The position numbers and the translations under genes are program-made. Below, in pieces: positions 20,618-29,165 of a stretch of DNA of 64,000 nt. The notes under the pieces were generated by a model that saw only the letters and a list, made by a program, of their open reading frames with translations, did not search any database and was not told where the DNA came from. Every line of letters starts with the position of its first letter. The stretch's first letter is position 1. Origin of the DNA: Aphanomyces cochlioides. Lineage: Eukaryota > Oomycota > Saprolegniomycetes > Saprolegniales > Verrucalvaceae. The DNA lies in NCBI GenBank assembly GCA_019828595.1, contig JAHQRK010000021.1, positions 434,001 through 498,000 of the forward strand. Direction: 5' to 3'.

Positions 20618-20987
20618 GTCGTTGATGTGGCAGAGCGAATCTCATACTAATACTTGAGATTCAAACTTGACATTTCGGACAGTACAATGCGCCTTCGCAC
20701 GATCCGACGACGATCGATTTGATTGGTGTCGGTTTCATCCATGCACCAATGAGGAGCTTGCTCGTATTTTTACCACAACGAAAGGATGCAACCAACAAAA
20801 GCTGCCGACGAAAGTTCGAAATTCTTCCAGGCAGTCTCTCGTCCTTGCACTTGCACCCAAAGTCGAAATTCCTCGTCCTTTGTTATGTCAAAAGCGACCA
20901 ATGGATGCTCACGTCGAGTGTATATATGTCAGTCGAGTCAAAGTCGTCTCGACATCGCAGAAGTATCACCCAATTGTTTGATTTGCC

Positions 20988-21413
20988 ATGAGGACCACAA
21001 TGAGACGAAGGGCGATTCCAGCCTTGCCGCTTTCGACAGCTCTGAACTGCTGCATTGAAGCCACAAGTGTCCATCGACGCAACAGACTGGGAAGTGCGCA
21101 TATACTCTACCATGTACGAGTGACGGATGGAAACATGTCGTGGATTGTGCCAAGGACCCAGAGATCGTTCCAGCAACTATACTATCACTTGCAAGCGGTT
21201 GTGCATGACGAGACAATATTGGCGACTCTGCATTGTTTTCCATGTCCGCCGTGTCCAGCGTTGAAACGGCGCCACGCCCTTGTAATCAAAGGCATCTGCT
21301 CACAACTGGAACATTTCTTGCACAACTTGATCTTGCTTTGCCATCACGTTGAAGACACTCCTGACGGCGCGTTTGTTATTGCATACGTGACCATGTTTCT
21401 CCAAAGGACATAA
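20988..21413 (+). CDS. PX-like small protein 4
   Basis: 141 residues, ATG 20988 to TAA. It is the most diverged of the four PX-like proteins but keeps the frame of the family: LNCCIEATS near residue 20, a YHVRV strand, S-W-I-V, a Leu-rich stretch, FPCPPCPALKRRH and VIKGICSQLEHFLHNLILLC. The RTQRSFQQLYYHL segment is closer to a classical PX motif (RxxxxFxxL) than in its paralogues. It is divergent from gene 3 and convergent with the PH-domain gene, with 11 bp between stop codons. Several overlapping frames just upstream (20667-20981) are probably non-coding. Confidence 0.6.
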   Translation: MRTTMRRRAIPALPLSTALNCCIEATSVHRRNRLGSAHILYHVRVTDGNMSWIVPRTQRSFQQLYYHLQAVVHDETILATLHCFPCPPCPALKRRHALVIKGICSQLEHFLHNLILLCHHVEDTPDGAFVIAYVTMFLQRT

Positions 21414-21424
21414 TTAAGTTTATT

Positions 21425-23632
21425 TTATGATGATGAGATCGAAGGTGGTCGAGGTTTCCAGTGGCGCACGCGAGGACCACCGCGTAGCTCTGTGGTGTAC
21501 CAATTTCCTTTGACTTCGACGGCTCCGTGTAGACGCAGCAATGCCGCATCCAAGACGGGCGGAGCACTAGGTTCTTCTGGAGGAAACATTGCAAGTGCAC
21601 CGAGTGTGTCAATAGCGCGAGCACATGCATCAATTTGTCGTTGGAGGCGTTTCTTCTGTCTTTTGTCGCCTTGCATGGATTGCTGAAGTCGTGCAAAATC
21701 TTTCTGGAGCAGTTCATGGCGTTTTTGGAGGTCAAGTTGCAATCCTTTTTGAAGTGACGTCCGACGCCGTGGCGGTGGCGACGGCGGGGTCAAATCGACT
21801 TGAATCGATGTTGCTGTGGTAGCTGTGGTGGCAATCTTGGGTGACAATGGAGAATACTCCGTAAGGCGAGCCAAAAGATTCTGACGTTTGACTTCGAAAG
21901 ATGACATTTTTGCTGGAGGAGGCGGAGGTGGTGGCGTCACGTTGGGGGTCGATAAGCGAGCTAGTAGGTCAGATCGCTTCGTTTCAAAGACAGTAGCGTT
22001 CTTGGGACTGCTTGCAAACAAGTCTATTCGTTCCCTACGACGTCTAAGGGGTTTTGGATCCTTTACAGCAACGATATCGCCTTGAGACTTGTCATGAGGA
22101 GGTTCCACGACGGGCTCTTGGCTGGAAGACTGATTGCGCTGGATCTGTGTGGCTTTAGTCTGAGGTTGCTGGTCAACCACGGGATTTTCCTGTTTTGTCT
22201 TTGTCTTGGATTTTCTTCTTTCACTCTTGGACGAGCTCTGTGTATCACTCCATTCGCCTGTATCAGACCGCTGCTTCTGAGCAAGCACATCAGCACTGAA
22301 TGGAGTCTCCACAGCTGGAGAAATAAGATTTTCCTGCTTTGCAGTCCCTTTAGTTCTTCGTCTTTCGCTCTTGGAGGAGCTTTGAGTATCACTCCATTCA
22401 CCAGTGTCAGTTCGCTTCTTCTGAAGGTCTCGGACTTGTTTTTGCTCAACACTTGGAGAGTTGATGTGGTTGCGCTTTTCAGCTGCTTTGGATTTTCTTT
22501 TTTCGCTTTTGACTATGCTTTGAGTATCACTCCATTCTCCAGTGTCAGCGCGTTTCTTTTTGCTTTTCTTCTTCTTTGTGATGGTTGAAGCTGTATATGT
22601 AGACGCATTGTCGTCGCTTGTATAATATTCATGAGCTGACGAATCCGAGACGGCACTCCATTCAGATGGATCAGCTGCACTTGATGTCCTTGACGAGAGA
22701 AAAGCATCAGGCGGTAAAAAGGACGTTGTAGAGTAACGCTGAGTTTTCTTTGTCTTGCGCTTTTTCTTCATATCGTCCAGTTTTTGTTGCCGCTCATAGT
22801 GTTTCCGTCGTGTTGCAATCACTTGACGCTGTTGGAATTGAGCCCCTGTGTAGTCACCAGCGAGTGCATCCACAAGTAATTCACGCCACTTTTCATACTG
22901 CGTCATGGCATCAAACTCTAGACAGAGCGTCCTGTCTTCAAGAACAATATCGATGGTGGGTCCATCAATTCTTGCAGCCGCAAGGGCGCGAGATCGAGGA
23001 CTTAAGACAACGCCATTGCCAGCTGCAGCGTCGTAAACAACGTGGACATTTTTCATTTCAACCATTCGGACGCGGTAGATGAGTTCCATAGCCGTTCCGT
23101 CGGTAAAGAAAAGCAAATCGCCGCTGCCGACAAACAGGAGAAAGTACCGCACAAACATGCTCGGTTGTTTCTTCGTGTCGAGCTGAACGATAGACCAATC
23201 TTCCGTCACGATGGGCATAGTAGGGATGCGGTGTTGTTCGCACAGATGATCCGAGAATGCATTTTTGAGGTCGACGGATTCAAATGCAACGAGAAGGGAC
23301 GTATTCGTCGCAAGGAGAAGAAAGGGCACACGTTCGTTCTCACCTCGGCCAGGTAAATGAACCATGGCAATCATATCAACGAGTGAAATCCACCCTTTTG
23401 ATCCTTTGGACGGCGAATCGTCACGAAAGTAGTAGAGTTTATCGTTCGTGACTCGGCAGTACCGCCTTTTCCACACGGGTGTCGACTGAAGCAGCCCATT
23501 CTACATCACGCCATCAGTTACTCAAACAGTTGGGGTCTAGAATACCTTGAGCATGTATATCCATCCACTCCATGTCGGATTTGTCGCTTTCTTGCCTTTC
23601 TGCTGCACGGCTTTGGCAATCGATTGCCCCAT
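21425..23632 (-). CDS. PH-domain protein with N-myristoylation-like start and three 48-residue repeats
   Basis: Proposed CDS is complement(join(21425..23500, 23546..23632)), 720 residues, with a 45-nt intron (GTATTC to GTAG). The first exon gives MGQSIAKAVQQ, a good N-myristoylation start (Gly2, small residue 6, Lys7), then completes a PH domain: SGWIYMLKNGLLQ joined to VWKRRYCRV (residues about 19 to 120). A second PH-like module follows at about 120 to 245, ending YEKWRELLVDAL. Residues about 250 to 470 are Lys/Ser-rich, with the motif DTGEWSDTQS repeated three times at about 48-residue spacing (near 347, 396 and 445). Then come two FExKRxxLLARL motifs (near 534 and 564) around a run of seven prolines and a coiled-coil-like tail. 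This suggests a lipid-anchored membrane scaffold; partners are unknown. Confidence 0.8.
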
Positions 23633-24275
23633 CTTGACGCGACCGTGAGTACATTGTTGCCCAACGTGGCGAGCTGAAAAATGAGCCCACGACGACAAGC
23701 TTTACCATCTTCTGTCATTTTGAGGCAAAGGCCAGGAGCCCTGTTTAAAACCGAATAAGTTTAAAGGAAGTTTAACCACCTTATGAAAATAGTTTTTTTC
23801 AAAGCTTACAAATCGCATTGCGACCTCTCAAGCTAGAGAGTCTCGGAATTGCAGGATGCATACCCTGTGGATATTCCACGATGCCTTAGCCTGTCATGTT
23901 ACTATTGAGCACTGTGTACTTGTTAATCGGCCTGATTCGTTTCGACCGATGATTCAGGCGTTTGAAATGAAAGGGGACTGTCGCCCTAGCGTCCACGACA
24001 CTTAGTATTGGGAAAGACGCCAGTGTGCTGGTTAAGTTTAGGCAGCAAAGAAATGCTAAATCTTGATGGCATTCACCGCGTCAAGCAATAGTTTATGGCT
24101 TGTTCATGAGGAGGCAACGAAATTTAGGATGGGCAGGGATTTTTCGTGAGAGATGATTGTAAAATGAAAAACGTCTTCTCTAAATAACTTCATATTTGTA
24201 TGTAATGTCGCTTTGCCTTGACCGGATAAACGGTAAAATTTATCCGGCCGTCCAATTTTCGCGCATTTTTCAAAA
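23633..24275. other. Bidirectional upstream region
   Basis: Lies between divergent genes (PH-domain protein and NUP42-like). No gene seen. It contains the inverted repeat at 24222-24247. Confidence 0.5.
24222..24247 (+). promoter_or_regulatory. Inverted repeat CCGGATAAA-N8-TTTATCCGG upstream of the NUP42-like gene
   Basis: The two 9-bp arms are exact reverse complements (24222-24230 and 24239-24247), ending 28 bp before the ATG. The TTTATCCGG word also occurs about 70 bp before ABC copy 2, and CCGGATAAA occurs near 3207 by the Crypton gene. It may be a transcription factor site or a stem near the mRNA start. Confidence 0.5.
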
Positions 24276-25355
24276 ATGTGGGGAAGCAGCTCAAAGAACA
24301 AGACGCCATGCAAGTTCTTCGCGCAAGGAAAGTGCAAGAATGGGAACAGTTGCCGCTTCTCGCATGATCGCGGAGTAATGGAAACGCAGAATAGCCTTGA
24401 ATTGACATCGTTTGTTGCTCTAGGGTGGCTCACAGCAGCGGAATCCATCATCCAGTCCATTTGGTGGAGGTCAGTCGTCCAGTCCCTTCACGGCGAATTC
24501 GTCTCCATTTGGTGCAGCCAGTGCATCGCCATTTGGACAGCAACAGCAGCAACAATCGTCGAATCCGTTTCAATCGTCATCGTCTAGCTCTTTTGGCACA
24601 TCGAGTCCTTTCGGCTCGTCCACTCCGTTTGGATCCTCACAGAGTTTCGGTAATCAGCCCACAACAACACCAGCGTTTGGCTCGTCACCATTTGGCAGTA
24701 CGCCCAGTCCATTTGGCTCTTCATCTCCATTTGGCACGACATCGACGTCGTCACCTTCACCATTTGGGAATGCTTCAGCGTCAACCTTTGGAACAACGAC
24801 AGGTGCAGCGACAACTTCGTCATCACCTTTTGGGAATCCATCTCCTTCCCCATTTGGAGCTTCGCAATCAACGAGTTCGCCTTCTCCATTTGGAACTCCT
24901 CAACCAACGAGCTCGCCTTCTCCGTTTGGAGCTCCGCAATCAGCATCAGTACCGTCCCCATTCGGTCAATCTACAACTGCTCAATCATCCTCACCTTTTG
25001 GAACTGCATCCCCTTTTGGCACCTCAAATCCTACTCCCTCGCCGTTTGGCTCATCGTCTCCGTTCACAAGCACCAATCAGGCTGCACAGTCTCCATTTGG
25101 CGGCTCCACTGCTTTTGGATCAGCACCAATAATGAAGGAGACGCCCAAAGTCATTTTGCCATCTGACGTGGCGAAACTTGAAGGCATCAAAACTGAACGA
25201 TCCCAAGCTGCAGGTAGAGCACATGTCGGGCTTCATATCTCAATCGTCTTGTAGATCCAAACGACTCTGCGTGGATTCGCGCTCAGTATGAAGCCGCTGC
25301 CTTTACTTACGGCTGTGTTCCAACTGTAGCCCCAACAATGGACTTGTGCACATAA
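24276..25355 (+). CDS. NUP42: NUP42-type nucleoporin: CCCH zinc finger plus FG repeats
   Basis: Proposed CDS is join(24276..24374, 24424..25213, 25255..25355), 329 residues, with introns of 49 nt (GTAATG to CTCTAG) and 41 nt (GTAGAG to TTGTAG). Residues 12 to 30 form a C-x7-C-x5-C-x3-H zinc finger (Cys12, Cys20, Cys26, His30). Residues about 34 to 275 are low-complexity Ser, Thr, Pro and Gln with about 23 FG dipeptides, mostly SPFG. The C-terminus (VILPSDVAKLEGIK, then DSAWIRAQYEAAAFTYG) looks folded. A CCCH finger followed by FG repeats and a short C-terminal segment is the architecture of NUP42/NUPL2, a cytoplasmic-face pore protein that helps Gle1/DDX19 in mRNA export. Without the introns the gene looks like unrelated frames. 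It converges on the next gene with 12 bp between stops. Confidence 0.82.
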
Positions 25356-25367
25356 CCTACGCCTCTA

Positions 25368-26148
25368 TTAACTTAACCGATCTTCACCTTGCCGCCTCGC
25401 ATCGCCAAGCAAGATCTCATTCATAATGTCTTCGTCTGCAGCATCAAGCTTCAAGGTAGTCTTTTCACCCTTTTCACTCTTTTGTCGAGTCGCAGCAATA
25501 GCTTGTCGAACCACAGCCTCCTTCTTGGACTCAATTTTCGGACGAGGAAGCAATGGTGATGGTGGTGGATCTCGCATTAGCTGTTCGATGATTTTCATGG
25601 TCTCGTTTTCCTCATCTGGATCGTCTTGAGGTGGCACTGCTGGCACGTCCATGTCAATTGCATCCAAGACTCTGTCGTGGGCCTGTGTCGGGGGCAAAGC
25701 CTTCTATGGTCAAGTCAAGATGACATTTGGCAACCCTTACTACCTCCAAGCTGGCTGTGGCTGTCGCTGTGCGTCGTTCATATGTCAGCGTTGATGCAGG
25801 ATTGAGCGGAGCCAGAACCCGAGGTGGTGTAGCTGGAAGAACAAGGGGATCGCTTAATCGAGGTTTGAGAATCGCAATCGAAAGCTGCCGAGTCCCCAAG
25901 GCGTCTGCTAAGTTCTCGTCGTCGCTTGAGTCGTCTGCATCAGCGGGTGAAGAGGCTTTTTTGGCTTTTCGTTTGGCTTTGCTTTCTGCGTTTTTCTGGT
26001 CCCGTTCTTGGTTGGTGTCTTTCGAAGGCTGTTTCGATGGCTGTGAAGTTGCAGACGGTTGGGCCTCGGCCTCAAATGGCTCAATGTTTGTCGTCGCGTC
26101 GTTCTCGGCATTGCTCGGTGGCTTGGCCTTGGATGGTTTGGTGCCCAT
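25368..26148 (-). CDS. Hypothetical protein with N-myristoylation-like start
   Basis: Proposed CDS is complement(join(25368..25703, 25744..26148)), 246 residues; the donor could also be three bases later, adding one Val. The ATG at 26148 gives MGTKPSKAKPP, which matches the Gly2/Ser6/Lys7 pattern of myristoylated proteins such as Src-type starts. Residues about 10 to 75 are charged and disordered (Lys/Ala/Gln, then SSPADADDSSDDE). The middle has a conserved-looking RQLSIAILKPRLSDPLVLPATPPR segment, and the C-terminus is acidic and Pro-rich (DDPDEENETMKIIEQLMRDPPPSP). No domain recognised. The upstream frame opens at a TTG, which is not a credible start. Convergent with the NUP42-like gene. 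Confidence 0.68.
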
Positions 26149-27699
26149 CGCCGCAACACAGCCCAAACGCGATTCTATATTTGGCTGGAGTTTCCAAAAA
26201 CTGTCGAGACATAACGTGATTGACTGAATTCATCTCGACAGAATCCAAAGGCGTTCATACCGATGCGGAAGGAACTCGTATCCACGGATCTAAACTGAGG
26301 ATATTTATCGAGGAATTCAAGAGTTTGGGGGATCATGAAGGGCTGCCACAGGGCAGCTTTCCTGCGATTGTACAGATTTCGTCGGCGGAACAAAATAATT
26401 TTCATCCAAAACCGTGAGCCCATGGCTCTAGCTACACCACCCCAACAATCAAAGTGGCCTCATTTAAAAGAAACCATCCAACGCACTGTCCACGTAGTTC
26501 CAAGAGGCGTTTGTGATTGTCCCCAGGCAGGACAGACTGAAATTCGGGCGGAATTGCGTCATCATTGAACCACCGTAGCTACACACACGACAGCATCTAG
26601 CGTCATGGAATCGACATTGAGAATTCGTCTCCGACTTGTGCAAATCGTCCCGTCACTCAAGATCACATCGTTCTCCATCTAATTCTATCGACGGGGCGAA
26701 CCATATCCAAGTTACAGTAGAATTTGTTGCTCGCAAGCGCTTCGGATTGCAAGAAGAGAAATCCACTTGGACTGTCTATGCCATCGTCACTAGGCAACTA
26801 ATTGTACGTCCAGTTGGTAGTTGTTACCAGGCCTTGGGAACAATTAATGGAAAATCCCTTATATGGCCCTACTTTTTACGGCATAATTGAGGGGGATCGC
26901 TTCTCTGATACCCGTAACAATGGCTATAACGACCCAACACGGACATGGTTATTGCAATCATTAATGAAAAGGGCCCTGGTGATCGGCGTCATGGTTGAAA
27001 TGGTCATATTTAATGTGCTCTGGATCACAATGGCCCTGATGCATGAGATTCCCTCATCCAGGGAAGCTCGGCTTCATTACCGCTGGGCAACTTCTGCTGG
27101 CAGAAGATTACGAGCAATACATTCTCTAATGTTAAAATACATAAAGTACTTCATGTGCAAGAGCCACATACAATCTAAGCGATTCATTGCTCAAGACCTA
27201 AGCTTTGTCCTTCCAACTTCCAATATACTGGAGCGACTTTTTTCAAAGGCAAAACTTGTCTTGTGTTGTGTGCTGAGGTCTGAGCCATAACCAGCCACGC
27301 ACAGGCGTGTCCCACGGGCGACAGCCGAGTGCCGTACTTTCTGGAAAGATGCAACAAGATGAAGATGTGTATTGCATGCTTAGTTGAAGACAACGAGATC
27401 TTGCGACCGGTCGGCCCAAAGGGTGCAGCGCAACCCTTCAGCCAGCACCAGGTCCAGATCGTCAGTTCCAAATTGGTTCCGTATTGGGTTCTACTGGGAT
27501 AAGTTAATCAATTGCATTTCCATGGAGGCGGCACTCCCCTAGCAGTGTGTTGATAGACTTACCGCGGGTAGTTTCACCGCATCTTGACAGATCAACGATT
27601 GTCGTTGCTTCCAGTGAATTTCGAAATGGATCAATTTTTAGCTGCCAATCAGCGCATTTGGATGTCCAACTTCTTCAGAGCTGCATAAAGATGAATATG
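26149..27699. other. Relic region with hAT transposase remnant
   Basis: No intact gene. A plus-strand frame from about 26838 to 27110 reads MENPLYGPTFYG and then a hydrophobic stretch (LVIGVMVEMVIFNVLWITMALM); it may be an exon fragment of a membrane protein, but there is no family evidence. The hAT remnant is listed separately. From 27290 to 27699 I see nothing supportable. Confidence 0.35.
27178..27290 (+). pseudogene. hAT transposase C-terminal (dimerization) fragment
   Basis: The segment reads LSFVLPTSNILERLFSKAKLVL. The pattern (P-T-S-N-I-x-E-R-L-F-S-x-A) is the conserved core of the hAT dimerization domain. It is followed by a stop within 10 codons, and the expected downstream helix with a Trp is not seen, so only a scrap remains. 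Confidence 0.6.
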
Positions 27700-27701
27700 T
27701 A

Positions 27702-29165
27702 CAGTCGTGCCTCGATTTTTGCAACAGGGTCAAACGAAATACATCTCATAATTTAATATTTAAAATGATATTAAATGATAGGGTGAATTTTTGAAATTTG
27801 AAATCGTGCGTGTCAAAACGCATGACAGAGACAATGCCAGACAAGCGGAAGCGATTGACATTGCGACAGAAAGAAACGCTACGAGCAGCGTACAACCAAG
27901 CAGGCAGCACCATGACTCTTAAGCAGATTTGCGAAATGGCAAAGGCGCACTTTGGTTGCGAAATACACAAGGCAACAGCCAGTCGTCTCGTCAAAGAGAC
28001 ACGACAATGCAGAGCTTTCCAAATTGACGAAAAGGCAACAGAAGAACGCCGCAACTTTAAACCACCCAAGCATCCCCAGTTGGACGAAATTCTAGCAAAC
28101 TGGGTCCAAGTTGCAAACCAAAACAACGTATGTATCACTGGGCGTGCATTGAAACAAAAAGCCGCGAAGCTTGCTGAGCAATTGAACATCGGCGACACAT
28201 TTAGTGCATCACAAGGGTGGCTTTACAACTTTCAAAAACGACACTACCTATGGGTACATCGTTTGCACGGTGAGAGCGCCTCGACAGACATGGCGGCTGT
28301 GAACAGTGGTCGCGATTTCTTGCGCAACGAAACAGTCATGTACGATGCACAAGACACGTACAATGTGGACGAAACAGCCATATTCTTCAAAGCGCAACCC
28401 AAAACGTCAATTTCGAGCAAGTCGCGCAGTGGATTGAAGAAGGACAAGACGAGATTATCCGTCGCATTGGCAGCAAACGCAAGTGGGTCCCACAAAATGC
28501 CATTGCTCTTCATTGGGAAAGCAATGAGGCCGCGTTGTTTTGGAACTTTGACCGCTGATGATTTGAATATCTTTTACCGAAGCAACAGAAAGGCGTGGAT
28601 GACGATTGCTTTGTTTTCGGAGTGGATAATGAAGTTCAATGCAGAAATGAAGGCCCAAGGACGAACCGTTTTACTTATATTAGACAATGCTTCATCTCAC
28701 AAAGTTGTAGCTACAGATATCAGCAACGTCCGGGTTTTGATGTTGCCACCTAACACCACTTCTGTCCTCCAACCCATGGACGCCGGGATAATTGCAGCAT
28801 TCAGACACTTCTACAAGCGTCGACAAACTGATCATGCGATTGGCATTGTGGATAGTCCTGTTGCCGGTGAAGATGTCACGCAGGCTCAGCGCAAGAACCC
28901 ATACGCCGTGGACGTCCTTCAAGCCATTCGGTGGTGTATTGATGCTTGCGATGAAGTTTGCCCTTCAACGATTCGAAATTGCTGGGCACATACGGGCATC
29001 GTGCCATCCGAAGCCTTGATGACATCATTCGATCGGCTACCAAATACGCCAATGGACATGCTCCTCTGATGGCTTCACTATGTATTTGAAAACTTATATC
29101 TTTCTAAAGTTGGTTCCTGTGAGAATTCATATTTTCCTCGTGTTGCAAAAATCGAGGCACAACTG
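27702..29165 (+). mobile_element. pogo/Tigger-type transposon, apparently complete
   Basis: 1464 bp, bounded by TA on both sides (27700-27701 and 29166-29167). The terminal inverted repeats match at 24 of 25 positions; the left begins CAGTCGTGCCTCG and the right, read inwards, CAGTTGTGCCTCG. It holds one intact transposase gene. Only 17 bp separate its right TA from the first base of the 978-bp tandem array. Confidence 0.93.
27822..29069 (+). CDS. pogo/Tigger transposase (DDE_1 family), intact
   Basis: 415 residues from ATG 27822 to TGA 29069; the frame is open slightly upstream only from a TTG. Residues about 8 to 65 are a CENP-B-like helix-turn-helix (LRQKETLRAAYNQAG, then LKQICEMAKAHFG). 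Residues about 80 to 145 are a Tc5-type second DNA-binding domain with the W-x-x-x-F-x-x-R motif (GWLYNFQKRH). The catalytic core has Asp183 (YNVDETAIF), Asp288 (LLILDNASSHK) and Asp320 (LQPMDAGII), with 31 residues between the last two, as in pogo elements. No stop or frameshift is seen and the ends are intact, so it may be autonomous. Confidence 0.93.
   Translation: MTETMPDKRKRLTLRQKETLRAAYNQAGSTMTLKQICEMAKAHFGCEIHKATASRLVKETRQCRAFQIDEKATEERRNFKPPKHPQLDEILANWVQVANQNNVCITGRALKQKAAKLAEQLNIGDTFSASQGWLYNFQKRHYLWVHRLHGESASTDMAAVNSGRDFLRNETVMYDAQDTYNVDETAIFFKAQPKTSISSKSRSGLKKDKTRLSVALAANASGSHKMPLLFIGKAMRPRCFGTLTADDLNIFYRSNRKAWMTIALFSEWIMKFNAEMKAQGRTVLLILDNASSHKVVATDISNVRVLMLPPNTTSVLQPMDAGIIAAFRHFYKRRQTDHAIGIVDSPVAGEDVTQAQRKNPYAVDVLQAIRWCIDACDEVCPSTIRNCWAHTGIVPSEALMTSFDRLPNTPMDMLL

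Noticed and set aside
24425..25132. 235-codon His/Leu/Arg-rich plus-strand frame and its minus counterpart
   Set aside because: They are other-frame readings of the FG-repeat exon of the NUP42-like gene.
26802..27110. Membrane protein gene
   Set aside because: The long frame opens at TTG, the remaining frame is short, and no family was recognised; mentioned only as part of a relic region.
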